DNA of 64,000 nt from Dioscorea cayenensis subsp. rotundata (lineage: Eukaryota > Streptophyta > Magnoliopsida > Dioscoreales > Dioscoreaceae). Shown piece after piece: positions 1 through 11,266 of the stretch (position 1 is the first letter of the stretch; every line of letters begins with the position of its first letter). The DNA lies in the NCBI RefSeq assembly GCF_009730915.1, contig NC_052478.1:14925808-14989807 (forward strand), read 5' to 3'. The position numbers and the translations under genes were made by a program. Under the pieces are notes generated by a model. That model ran no database searches, was not told the DNA's origin, and worked only from the letters and a program-made list of their open reading frames with translations.

Positions 1-1845
1 AGTGGATTGTTCTCTTTGTGCTTGGGGCCCTAGACATAAGTAAGGTTGTGCCGAATTAGGTAACCAATTTGTGTGTCTCCTTTTTCTTGCATGTTTGTCG
101 TTGAATCTATGGCAATTCCAACACTGTCGCTTAGTTCCTGCTAATCTTGTACGTGACACATTGGCAGAAGGTAATAAACTCGCTGTCCACTAGACTGGCT
201 CGGTGGAACCCTGAAGAAACCAACTGAAGGTGCACTAGCAGATGAACTCTCATTTCTGCTCTTCTTTGAAGGTTGACTCATCTCTGCACTTCTTCTCTTA
301 CTCATGCTCTCTCGGACTTGTCTGCCCTTTAGAACCAACTTTTCTGCTCGAATGGCTAACTGCACTACCTCCTTAAAACTCTAGTTTCCTGTGATTGACA
401 TCGTCTCCCTGACGTTAAGGTTCAACCCTGCCTCAAACTTTGAACATAAAACCTCCTTATAACCCACCAGCTCAAGTACAAAATTTGCTATGTCCTTTAG
501 CTCTGTCTCAAAATCCATCACAAATCTGCCACCCTGGCTCAAGTAAATGAACTCCTGCCTCTTCTGGTCTCTATGGAAACAAGTGCAGTACTCCTCATCA
601 AACTCCTTCTAAAAATCTAATTAAATCAAAGCAACTCAAGAATGGATTTTCAGACTATCCCACCAAACTCTAGCACTGCCCTCAAGCAACGTCGTAGTGA
701 CCTTGAGCCTTAACTTCTCTTTTAGAATCATGTTGTCTAAAGTGGCTATCACTCTCTTCAACCACTCTTTGGCCACCATAGCATCACTCATGCCATCAAA
801 GGAACTACAACACAACTGTCGGGCTTCATTTAGGAGCTTGGACAGGAATAAGCTCTAAGTGGACCTTTTGTCCTCTGTAGGGACTCGGGGAACTAACTGC
901 TTTTGAGCCAATGTTTAAATAGGTGGCTGTGTAGTTAGTATAGACCCTCTATACATGCTCCAAAAGCTCATGAAGTCTCTGAACTCCTGATAAGTCGGTT
1001 GTCTATCCTGGCTGTCCCAATAGGCTTTGAAAGCCTACATCGCCTTTAGGGATGGAGTGTGCACATGGAGTATACACTAACGCTGCTATGGCATGTGCAT
1101 GCCCCAATGAGGCAACCTGTTTAGGAAGCGAAGGAGCAGTAGGCACTCCACGCTGTCCATCTCTAGGCGATAGAGCAGTAGGCTCAACAGTAGGAGCAAC
1201 TGCTCCACTGCGTGTGCGCTAGCATCGTGCTGGAGTTTTCACTGAAAAAGACTCCAAGACAACTTTCAAATTCAATTCCTATATGCAATAATGCTACACA
1301 TTCAATTCTTACTAGATCCACTATCCTCAGTAGAGAGTTCTGTCCCTTTAAGAGCTTGGACATAAACAAGCTCTGATTAGACCTACTGCCCTCTGTAGGG
1401 ACTCAGGGAACCGACTGCATCTGAGCCGGTACTGAAATAGGTGGCTGCGCAGTCAGTACAGACCCTCCATTCATGCTCCAAAAGCTTATGAAGTATCTGA
1501 ACTCTTGATAAGTTGGATGTCTACCCTGACTGTCCCAATAGGTTCTAAAGGCCTGCATCGCCTTTGAGGACAGAGCTAACTCTAGCGCTGGGGCCTAGGG
1601 CACCAGCTCAGGTACAATTAGAGCGTGTACTGACGCTACTATGGTAGGTGCATGCCCCAATGAGGTAACCAGCCTAGGTGGTGAACGAGAGGACGGTAGA
1701 GATGGCATTCCACGCCATCGACCTCTAAGAGGTGTAGCAGTATGCTCAACAGAAGGAGCAACTGCTCCACTGCGTGCGCAAGTGTGTCGTGCTGGCATTT
1801 TCACTGAAAAAGACTCCAAGACAACTTTCAAATTCAATTCCTACA
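1..1845 (-). pseudogene. Ty3/gypsy gag remnant
   Basis: Read on the minus strand, this stretch gives a broken retrotransposon gag of the plant chromovirus/Tekay-Del style. The N-terminus (from about 1837) has the basic MPARHTCARSG start. Further in, at about 360-640, the capsid core is recognisable by pieces such as KEFDEEY, HRDQKRQEF, LELVGYKEVL and KFEAGLNLNVRE. A basic tail with KRRSAEMSQPSKKSR follows at 141-330. Several stops and frame changes interrupt it. No zinc knuckle, protease or polymerase is visible before the window edge, so the element continues to the left of base 1 or is truncated. The capsid family assignment is from motif recognition; the lineage is an inference. Confidence 0.65.
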
Positions 1846-1860
1846 TGAAACAATGCTAAA
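841..1860. repeat. Imperfect tandem duplication, ~518-bp period
   Basis: The segment 841-1300 is repeated at about 1359-1860. Both copies contain the same order of blocks: gacataaacaagctctga-like, ctgtagggactc, aggtggctg, ctgtcccaatagg, catgccccaatgagg, and the gag N-terminal segment ending in tttcaaattcaattcct. Divergence is clearly visible, so the duplication is not recent. It duplicates the N-terminal gag coding region of the minus-strand gypsy element, including its start codon region. Confidence 0.8.
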
Positions 1861-1965
1861 CGCTCAACTCTTACTGGATCCACTAGTTACTAAAGTAAAT
1901 AGTCAAAGATAATAATAGGGTACATCTATAAGTCTAAACCAATAGCTCTTATTGGACATGAAAAC

Positions 1966-3227
1966 CACCGTGACAATCCCGAGGAGGAACACCCCACCAC
2001 TAAACACTCAAGACACCGCTAGGCTAAACAACAACCTGGAAACACAATATCTGACACAGATATAGAAGTACACTGATACACACAGAAATGGTAACAACAA
2101 CAATAATAAACGGAAATAAGGAGGTTCACAAATGCACAAGGGAGCAACAATAACAACAGTACACAGCTGATACACCAAGAATTTAAGAGTTGTTTAGATA
2201 CAAAACCTTGCAACAAGGTTTACTACACACTAGTGGATCCATAAGTCAAACAATATGTCCATAATAAAAAATAAACATAAATGAACTAAAACGATACCCA
2301 GAAGATAGAACAATAGAAAATGCTCATCACGCCGCCATACAACCGCATCTACTACTGACAAAAGACTGGGAAGAGGAAAAAGGGGTGAGCAACATGTTAC
2401 TTAGTGAGAGGAGGTTAGCACAACTCTAATAGTAATATACCACAATAATAACATCAAACTCCAAAATGATACTTTACTATTAAAATAGCTAGTTTAGAGC
2501 ATGAATACATATAATAGCAAACTTTAATGCAATATAACAAGAAAGATAGAATAAAAGGCCATTATATCTCGATTAGGGTTTTAAAATATCAAAGTGTAAA
2601 AATATTGAATATTGAGTTCAAAATTATGAAAATAAGCTAATCATGAAGCAAAGCTTCCACAATAAACATGTAAATCAAAATAGTTTCTAATTATAAGTAT
2701 AACAAAGTAAATAACATGAGTTTCACAATAAGTAAACATAATACTAGTGCCAAATCGAATTTATGGGAGACTGCCCTCCTAAAAGCAACAGCTGGCCTTC
2801 GCTCGCTCACCACAAATTCAAGATGACACTACAAAAGAAACAATGGGAATAAATCTGAAACCCAAAATAAAACAACATCCAACACTCACCCAGCATAAGG
2901 TGGTATAGAAACCTTCCTAAACCTTCATAAAGTGGTAATAGAGTCATTCTTAATAGTCCCACTGACTAAGTTGATGATTTCTCTTCCTCGCAAGCTAATC
3001 CTTGGCATACTCTTTGCCTTGAGCCAAAGCTTCTTCTCCTTGTCAAAGCACAACAAACAGCGTTAAAGATTAATACAAAAACCAAGCAAGAAACCATAGG
3101 TTCCTTCTACCAAACAACCCTAATCCACTCTAGGGCTTGATTAACTAAACCTCAGGTTACTAGTCAAGTTCTGGAGGGTTAGGTCTCCCTATATGCTAAA
3201 GAAATCAAGAAAACAAGGAAAACTCAG
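1966..3227 (-). mobile_element. Probable LTR of the minus-strand gypsy element, part 1
   Basis: There is no coding gene here. The stretch lies upstream, in minus-strand sense, of the gypsy gag, where a 5' LTR is expected. A degenerate tRNA-Met-like primer site (agctcttattgga, about 1944-1956) sits at its edge. I infer that this stretch, 10103-10181 and 17110-17842 together form one LTR split by two later insertions. The 17110 boundary is supported by the CAACC target duplication of the second insertion. The other LTR was not seen, so the exact ends are unproven. Confidence 0.4.
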
Positions 3228-5082
3228 TGATAAGTGCTTGTGTATTAGTAATACGAAGTATTCTTTTTTTACAATGAGCATTACTTTTCTCAAATTTTAT
3301 TGCTAATACATGTGTATTTGTGTTACTTTTGTGCATATAGGGTTGTGGAGACAATAATGGAAGAAAATAGGCAAAGTAGATCGTGGAGGCACTTTGTTAA
3401 TGAAATCGTGGAGAGAACAAACGTGAAGACACAAGTTGTGCTCAAAGACATGTGATTGTGTGCCAACCTCCGTTGTGCTCAAGTGAATATTCAAATTGGA
3501 GGGGCACAAAGGCAGTCACACTCATGTGTTCTGAATTGTTCAATGCTTGCAAGATTGTCATCAAATGTGTTTTTATTTGAAGATGCAACGCGTTCTACAG
3601 CATGGACGTGTGCCCATTTATGTTGCCTCAATGAAAAGTACGGATTCGGGAGTATTTTGGTGGAGTACTGTAGAAGATTGTTATAGAAAATCACTGTTGC
3701 AATTTACTATATCAGTTACTGTTCATAGGCCGCTGAAAAATGAATTTTTACAGATTCACACGGGCCTGTGGAAATTCCACATGCCCGTGTGGATGCCCGG
3801 TTCCAGCCCATGTTAGTCAAGATTTCAGCCCGATTTAGGGATCCTTCTTTCCATCCTTTGGCCTATCTTTCTCATCTTTGGAGGCGCTCGCGGCTAGGGT
3901 TTGGAGAAACTTTGGCAATGCTTTTGTAGTGGTTCTACGGCCTTCAACACCTCGTTCCTTTAGAAGATAGTTATTGGGGGAGCTTTCGTCGGCATCGATT
4001 CAGCGAGATGTGCCCTATGCTTGACAAGGTAACCTTTGAAGAAGACGAGGCTACTCCACAAGACCATCGACACAAATACCAATGGGGTTTTAATTATGGA
4101 TTGCATGCTTTTACTTTCGATTTCATTATTGATTGTATCTTGCTCCATGGAGAGCTAAACCCCTAGTGGGTACTTGGACTTGTAAACCCTAGGATGTTAT
4201 TGTTTCTTTTAGCTTTCTATTATGTTTCTTTAATTGATGTCTTTAATTGAGTTCCAATCTTGAATGCTTGTTGAATGGTTTTCCCTTAGAGTGACACTAG
4301 GGTTGAGAACCTATATTGGTAATCCTTGTGAGTGAGTAACACACTATAAGGGATAGACAAAGCATGATTGGAGAGGGTCGAGAGGGTGAGTTGAGAGGTA
4401 GCAGAACGTCACCTTTCCCCTCCAATGTGATTTATCCTTCCTCCGTGTTCCAAGAGTTCTTTGTGTCACAATAGAGTGAAGTGCTAAGAGAGGAACTCCG
4501 CTGGGGCTTAGTTACGCAAGCAATAGAGTGAAGCGTTGAAGTAATCGTTAGTGCTGGGGCTTAATTGTGACTAGGGGTCTTTCGCCTGGACCAAAGGGTT
4601 AGATCTATATTAGGAAATAGGGTTTATCACTTGGAATCCCTAGAACTTTAAGAAACATTACACAGTGTGAGGTGTCAAGATTGAGCGATTTCTCCGCCGA
4701 GGCATAGTGTAGGGTTAGTCATGGTTGACCTTGGGTTTGGGACAGTATGTTTTAGGATTTTCACGACTCATTAAGTGTTTAGTTTTAGGAGATACAATAG
4801 TTGATTTTGTACTTGAAGCAATAGTCCTAGGGGGAGTAATGTTTGGGTGCCCCACTTTCTGTTGATTGCCTCTCCTATCTTTATTTATGCCTCCTTCTTC
4901 TTTTCTTATTTCTATTTTCATTGATATTGTTCGCACCACTATCGATCCATCTTCACTATAGTTAAATAGAAATCCTTGTGTTTCTGATCACTATTCCCTA
5001 TGGATAGGACTGCCCACTCACCAAGGTATTATTACTTCGACAAACCTGTGTACTTGCGGTACACATGCAAAGGGCGTTGTCA
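3228..5082 (+). repeat. 5' LTR of element 1
   Basis: This 1855-bp direct repeat of 8068-10102 begins TG and ends CA. It contains a GC-rich dyad at about 3755-3795 (cacgggcctgtgg, then ccacatgcccgtgtgg). It is collinear with the 3' LTR except that the 3' LTR has an extra internal ~260-bp duplication and lacks about 70 bp near 9660. The many substitutions between the two LTRs show an old insertion. Confidence 0.88.
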
Positions 5083-5088
5083 AGTTTT

Positions 5089-5104
5089 TGGCGCCGTTGC
5101 CGGG
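5089..5104 (+). other. Primer binding site for tRNA-Asp
   Basis: The sequence tggcgccgttgccggg lies six bases after the 5' LTR. It is complementary to the 3' end of plant tRNA-Asp (…CCCGGCAACGGCGCCA). This priming choice is characteristic of Athila and Tat lineages. Confidence 0.9.
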
Positions 5105-5437
5105 TAGTAGCCATTTTAGAAAAACTTTGTACTTTACTATTTTAGCTATTCACCATTTATTCTATTTCCCACTTTCTTATTCTTCCATCGTTGTGATTTA
5201 TTTTTCTTTCTTTGGTTACAGCTCCAGGTTATGACCCAAGGGAACCCTTCAACATTGGTTAAAGGTGATCCTGAACTTGAATGAACACTTCATAGAAAGG
5301 GAAAGACCCTGTGCAAGAACAGACAAATCAAGCTAAGGTAGAAGGTGAAGGGTCAGATATGGCAGAACAAGAATGAGCAGTAGAGGACACTGTCAGATGA
5401 TGCCAGACCTATAATTCTTGGCACACAATTTGGCATT

Positions 5438-7523
5438 GTGTGGCCTCCGATTACTACTCAAAATTTTGAGCTCGAGCCAGCATTCATCCAAATGTTACAG
5501 CAGTCGGGACAGTTAAATGGTTTGGCCAATGAGAATCCAAACAATCACATAGAGAACTTCTTGGAATTGTGCGACATGCTCAAGATAAATGGTGTTACGG
5601 ATGATGCTATGAAGTTAAGGGCCTTCTCATATTCCTTGTAAGGGAGAGCTAAGCAATGGCTTCATTCATTACGTACAACATCGATCACTACATGGGAGGA
5701 GATTGTAGAAGCTTTCCTTGCTTGATATTTCCCTACCGGAAAATCTGCGAAGCTTAGGAATAAAATATCCTTTTTTGTGCAAATAGAATTAGAGTCTCTA
5801 TTTGAGACATGGGATAGGTTCAAGGAGCTCCTGTGGAAATGTCCTCAACATGGGTTCCCCGAGTGGATAATTATTCAGACTTTCTATAATGGGTTGAAAC
5901 CAAGCACGAAGCAGTTACTTGATGCTGCAGCAGGAGGTACCTTAGGGAGCAAGACCCCGGAAGAAGCCCGGCATCTCATTGAGGAAATAGCTATGAATAG
6001 TTATCAGATCAGTGGAACACAAGGGACAGAAAGAAGGTAGCCGGATATCATGAGAATTTGAGTCATTGAGCAAGAAGTTAGATGCTCTAACTTCTCCTAG
6101 AATGACGGCCTTGACTAGTTGTACTGGGTGTGGGGGCGGACATGCTTCATCTGATTGTCCAATTTCTATTAGTGGTACATCCTCGGTAGAACAAGTGGAC
6201 TTTGTGGGTAATGCAATGAGAAACCAACCTAATCCATATAGAAATACCTACAATTCGGGTTGGAGGAGCTACCCAAATCTTTCATGGAGTAATCAAGGGC
6301 AACAAAAGATGATGGCACCACCCAGTTTCCAACAACAACAACAACAAGCCTCAAATATGGAGAATCGAGTTTTAGGGTTGGAGAACAGGATGACTGATCT
6401 AGAGAAGGCTTTGACCAAGTTCATTGCATCATCGGATACAAGATTTCAGTCGATTGAAGCCACACTTCGCAACCACACCGCGTCATTGCATAATTTGGAG
6501 AATCAAGTGGGACAAATTGTGAAGTCATTATCGGAGAGTTCTCAAGGAAGCTTGCCTAGTAACACCAAAACCAATCCGAGAGAATATGTGAGGGCAATCA
6601 CTTTGAGAAGTAGTCGTGAGGTTGTGGATAGGCTTTCAGGTGAAAAGACCGATATTGAAGCACTGAGGTCGTGGAGGTTGAGGAGAGAACAAAAGGAAAA
6701 GAGGTGGCATCACCACCTTACAAGCCAAGAATCCCTTATTTTTCAAGATTGAAGAATGACCAAAATGATTAGCAATAGAAGAAGTTCTTGGGGTTATTCA
6801 AGCAGTTGCACATCAACATCCCGTTTGTGGAGGCGTTGTCTTAAATGCCTCATTATGCAAAGTTTCTCAAGGACCTCTTGACCAACAAGAGGAAGTTGGA
6901 GGAGAGTACATCTGTGATTCTAGATGCTTTATATTCGGCGGTGTTACAAAAGAATATGCTAAACAAGAAGAAGGGCCCAGGAAGTTTATCATTCCGTGCA
7001 ACATTGATAATATGGGTGAAGAAAAGGCATTGGCAGACCTAGGGGCTAGCATCAATGTGTCATGCCTTATACATTCTTCCAAAAGCTAGGCTTGGGAGAG
7101 CCTAGGCCCACTCAGATGACATTATAATTGGCGGACCAAATGGTTAGACATCCAAGGGGCATCATTGAAGACGTACTTGTGAAGGTCGATAAGTACATAT
7201 TTACTATAGATTTTGTAGTATTGGATGTTGATGAGGATGTCGATGTCCCGCTGATACTTAGGAGGTCGTTACTGTGCACTTCCAAGGCTCTTATTGACAT
7301 GGATGGCGGGGAGTTGACCTTACGAGTTGGTGATGACAAGCTCACATTCCCCCTCGCCGAAGCCATGAGACATTCTCTCGACTTTGATGATACTCTTTAC
7401 TTTCTTGACACTATCTATGAACTAATAGATGAATATGTACAGGAAATGATGAATATGGACCCATACGAGAGATTGCTAGACCAAGAAGTGGAGAATGAAT
7501 ACGTGATGACGCTTGGTCTATAG
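5438..7523 (+). pseudogene. gag and partial protease, Athila/Tat-like
   Basis: A decayed gag-pro frame inside element 1. The capsid region is spread over 5438-6040, with recognisable blocks NPNNHIENFLELC, ETWDRFKELL, CPQHGFP and TFYNGLKPSTK. A zinc knuckle CTGCGGGHASSDCP lies at about 6120-6162. A glutamine-rich and coiled segment (NRVLGLENRMTDLEK, NLENQVGQI) follows. The protease region runs from about 6845 to 7523, with the active-site string ADLGASIN at about 7033-7056 and the flap-side segment HPRGIIEDVLVKVDKYIF. At least three in-frame stops (for example near 5639 and 5724) and frame changes prevent translation as one protein. Polymerase domains are absent. Products of this type normally form the virus-like particle in the cytoplasm. 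Confidence 0.85.
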
Positions 7524-8040
7524 GAAAAGATACAACCTACCCCGGGGATCATGAAGAAGATGCTCCGGAAGATGAAGCATGCAAGGAGACGTCACAAGAA
7601 ATGCCCTAAGGCTAATGGGGATGAGCAAGAACGGAGTAAGGGTGACGAACCCTTGTGCGGTAACAAACATGATAACTCCCCATCTATTGTAGCAAATCAC
7701 TATAGCAGTTACTGTTCATAGGCCGTTGAAAAACCAAGTTCTGCAGATTCACAAGGGCGTGTGGAAGTTCCACACGCCCATGTGGATTCTCGATTCCAGC
7801 CCTATATAAAGCCGCGATTCAGCCCGATTTCAGAATTTTTCTTTCCATCTTTTGACAGGCTGGCTGCTAGAGTTTAGAGCGGTTTTGGCAAGGCTTTTGG
7901 AGTGGTTCTACGACTTTGACACTGAGTTTCTCTTGGAAGATAGTGATTGGGGGAGCTTTCATTATTTCCTTCTTTCATTTCTCTTGGAAGCTCTATCCTT
8001 ATTTCCTTCTATGCTTTAATGGTTTATTTTTGCTTGAGGA
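7524..8040 (+). repeat. Element 1 interior with LTR-derived fragment
   Basis: After the protease remnant, about 7700-7965 is homologous to the LTR interior. It includes ttactgttcataggccg, the dyad gggcgtgtgg with ccacacgcccatgtgg, and the run up to the agatagtgattgggggagc block. This looks like an internal LTR piece brought in by recombination or template switching in place of the pol region. No other gene is present. Confidence 0.65.
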
Positions 8041-8067
8041 CAAGAAAAAGCTTAAGTGTGAGGAGTT
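8041..8067 (+). other. Polypurine tract region of element 1
   Basis: A purine-biased stretch, gcttaagtgtgaggagttt, directly abuts the 3' LTR, as expected for the plus-strand primer. The same gcttaagtgtggggg layout borders the 3' LTR of the second element at 11250-11266 on the minus strand. Confidence 0.75.
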
Positions 8068-10102
8068 TGATAAGTGCTTGTGTATTAGTAATATGAAGTA
8101 TTCTTTTCTTACAATAAGCATTACTTTCATCAGATTTTATCCCTAATACATGTGTATTTGTGTTACTTTTGTGCATATAGGGTTGTGGAGACAATAATGG
8201 AAGAAAGTAGAGAAAGTAGATTATGGAGGCACTTTGTTAATGAAATCTTGGAGAAAACATACGTGAAGATACAAGTTGTGCTCAAAGACATGTGAGTGTG
8301 TGCCAACCTACGTTGTGCTCAAGTGAATATGCAATTGGAGGGGCACAAAGACAGATACACTCATGTGTTCCGACTTGTGCAATGCTAGCAAGATTGTCAT
8401 CAAATGTGTTTTTATTTGAAGATGCAATGCGATCAACAACATGGACGTGTGCCTTTTTATGTTGTCTCGATGAAAAGTGTGGATCCAGGAGTATTTTGGC
8501 GGAGTACTGTAGCAGATTACTGTAGGAAATCACTGTAGAAATTTAGTATATCAGATACTGTTCGCAGGCCGCTGAAAAATGAATTTCTGCAGATTCACAC
8601 GAGCGTGTGGAAATTCCACACGCCCGTGTGGATACCCGATTCCAGCCCTATGTAAGTCGCGATTTCAGCCCGATCTAGGAATCCTTCTTTCCATCCTTTG
8701 GCCTATCTTTTTCTCATCTTTGGGGGCGCATGCGGCTAGGGTTTAGAGAGGCTTTGGCAAGGCTTTTGGATACCGTAGTAGATTACTGTAGCAAATCACT
8801 GCAGCAATTTACTATATCTGTTACAGTTCACAGGCCGCTGAAAAATAAATTTCTGCAGATTCACATGGGCATGTGGAAATTCCATAGGCCCATGTGGATG
8901 CCCGATTCCAGCCCTATGTAAGTCACGATTTCAGCCCGATTTAGGGATCCTTCTTTCCATCCTTTGGCCTATCCTTTTCTCATCTTTGGAGGCGCGCGGC
9001 TAGGGTTTAGAGAGGCTTTGGCAGGGCTTTTGGAGTGGTTCTACAGCCTTCAACACCGCGTTCCTTCAGAATATAGTTATTGGGGGAGCTTTTATCATCA
9101 TCGATTCGGCAAGGTGTTTCCTAGGCTTGACAAGGGAACCTTTGAAGAAGACGAGTCTACTCCACAAGACCATCGACACGAATACCAAGGGGTTTTACTT
9201 ATGGGTTGCATACTTTTACTTTCGATTTCATTATTAATTGTATCTTGCTCCATGGACAACTAAACCCCTAGTGGGTACTTGGACTTATAAACCCTAGGAT
9301 GTTATTGTTTCTTTGATCTTTCTATTATGTTTCTTTAATTGATGTCTTTAATTGAGTTCTAATCTTGAATGTTTGTTGAACGGTTTTCCATTAGAGTGAC
9401 ACTAGGGTTGAGAGCCTACATTGTAATCCTTGTGAGTGAGTGACACACCATGAGGGTTAGACAAAGCAAGATTGGAGAGGGTCGAGAGGGTGAGTCGAGA
9501 GGAAGCGGAACGTCCCTTTTCCCCTCCGATGTGATTTATCCTACCTCCATGTTCCAAGAGTTCTTTGCCATCACAATAGAGTGAAGTACTAAGAAAGGAA
9601 CTCCGCTGGGGCTTAGTTGCACAAGCAATAGAGTGAAGCATTAAAGTGATCCTTAATGCTTTGGGAATAAGGTTTATCATTTGGAGTCCCTAGAGCTTTA
9701 AGCAACCTTACATAGTGTGAGGCGTCGAGACTTAGTCATGGTTGACCTTAGGTTTGGAACCGTGTGTTTTAAGATTTTCACAACTCATTAAGTGTCTAGT
9801 TTTAGGAGACATAATAGTTAGTTTTACACTTGAAGCAATAGTCTTAGGTGGAGCAATGTTCTGGTGCCCCACTTTCTATCGATTGTCTCTCCTATCTTTT
9901 TATTTATGCCTCCTTCTTCTTTTCTTATTTCTATTTTCATTGATATTGTTCACACCACTATCGATCCATCTTCACTATAGTTAAATAGCAATCCTTGTGT
10001 TTATAATCATTATTCCCTGTGGATATGACGACCCACTCACTAGGGCATTATTATTTTGACAAACCTGTGCACTTGCGGTACACACACAAAAAGGCGTTGT
10101 CA
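8068..10102 (+). repeat. 3' LTR of element 1
   Basis: A 2035-bp LTR copy starting TGATAAGTGC and ending GTTGTCA. It is longer than the 5' LTR because a ~260-bp segment holding the palindromic motif is present twice (about 8513-8769 and 8779-9031). Confidence 0.87.
8513..9031. repeat. ~260-bp tandem duplication inside the 3' LTR
   Basis: Two copies run from the gattactgtag block through ctgcagattcacacg, ccagccctatgtaagtc and ctagggtttagagaggc. The 5' LTR has one copy. The unit carries the family's GC-rich dyad. Confidence 0.8.
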
Positions 10103-10181
10103 CTTATTGGTGCTATAGTAAATCTAACCTAGCTAATGAAGGATCTCTCTCAATCCTTCATCAAACTAAGGAAATACAACC
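10103..10181 (-). mobile_element. Spacer between the two elements, host LTR part 2
   Basis: A 79-bp stretch between element 1 and element 2 that ends in the target duplication caacc (10177-10181). It should have been continuous with 17110 onward before element 2 inserted. No gene is present. Confidence 0.45.
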
Positions 10182-11249
10182 TAACAAGTTCCCCTTTCTT
10201 ATATCCCGCAAGTGCACTGGCTTGTCGAAATAATAATCCCGGGTGAGCGGGGTCGAATCCACAGGGAGTAGGGAGTGAAAATACTTAATTTGATTCTTAG
10301 CTATGTGGAAGATCAATTGTGATAGGTGTGAAATTGATTCAATTCTCAACAATAAAATCAACAAGTGAAAGAGCAAAAGTAAGAAGAGGGTAAGGCAATC
10401 GATAAAGATGGGGTACTCGGATAATGCTTCACCTAGGATAATCGCTTCAAGTGCAAGAACTCTCTATTATGCTTCCTAATCAATGCAATGGTGAGTCGTG
10501 GAAATCCTTACAAACATAGTCCGAAATCTAAGGTCAACTATGCCTAACTCCATACATGTCCCGGAGGAGAAATCGAACAATTTCAACAAGTTGGGGAAAA
10601 GATGGAGAAAAGAATGCTGAAATCGGGGCTGAAATTGGCTTTAAATAGGGCTAGAATAGGGCGACTCTACGAGCATGTACGGAACACGTGCCCGTGCGGA
10701 ATTTCCACACGGCTGTGTGGATTCTCTGTTTCTACGATTTTCGGCCGGCTGTGAACAGTAACTGCTACAATGATTTTTTGCTGTGATTTGTCACAGTAAC
10801 CTGCTACAGTACTATGCCAAAAAAATACTCTCGAATCCACTTTTCATCGAGGTAACATAAACGGGCACACGTTTATGCCGTGGATCGCTTTGCTTCTTCA
10901 ATGACGGTTAAGATGATGGAGATCTTGTTCTATGTGCATAAGTCGGAATGCTTGAGTGTGACTGCCCTTGTGCCCCTCCAAATGGTTGTGTAAACTCAAA
11001 TACGGGGAGGTTAGCACACACTCTAGCATCTCGCACCCGACTTATATCTTCGCGTTTGAACTTTAGCAAGATTTCGTCCAAAATCGTGCATTGTGATCCA
11101 CATTGGCTTCTTTCCTTCATAATTGGTTTCACAACCCTACATGCACGAAATTAACATAAAAACACACATATTAGTGTAAAAATCTGAGGAAAGTAATGCT
11201 CAACATAAGGAAATAATGCTTCGCATTCATATCGCACAAGCACTTATCA
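10182..11249 (-). repeat. 3' LTR of element 2 (internally deleted)
   Basis: This 1.07-kb LTR copy lacks the middle present in the 5' copy. The sequence jumps at about 10588, from the cgaacaat block directly to the caagttggggaaaagatgg block, which in the other LTR lies near 16420. It starts, in minus sense, TGATAAGTGCTTGTGCG and ends GGGAACTTGTTA. A GC dyad is kept at about 10677-10725. Confidence 0.85.
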
Positions 11250-11266
11250 AACTCCCCCACACTTAA
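11250..11266 (-). other. Polypurine tract of element 2
   Basis: On the minus strand cttaagtgtgggggagt directly precedes the LTR start TGATAAG. The adjoining gcttgaggacaagcaat block is also found ahead of the 3' LTR in element 1. Confidence 0.8.

Larger units (their letters stand above)
3228..10102 (+). mobile_element. Non-autonomous Athila/Tat-like LTR retrotransposon
   Basis: A 6.9-kb element with two LTRs that start TGATAAGTGCTTGTG and end GCGTTGTCA. A primer site matching the 3' end of tRNA-Asp follows the first LTR. The interior encodes a broken gag and a piece of aspartic protease, but no reverse transcriptase, RNase H or integrase, so it would need help in trans. An LTR-like fragment (7700-7965) lies in the interior before the polypurine tract. 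No matching 5-bp target duplication is visible (ctcag on the left, cttat on the right), so one end may have been altered by recombination. Confidence 0.85.

Noticed and set aside
4715..4939. Minus-strand frame in the 5' LTR of element 1
   Set aside because: It is basic, without domain features, lies in non-coding LTR sequence, and is not kept in the other LTR copies.
3223..10107. Target duplication of element 1
   Set aside because: ctcag and cttat do not match, so I do not claim a duplication for this element.
10182..10400. Reading frames starting MLFHLLILLLRIESI repeated at 10161, 14717 and 15074
   Set aside because: They are the same LTR segment in three copies (3' LTR and the duplicated 5' LTR), not a gene family.
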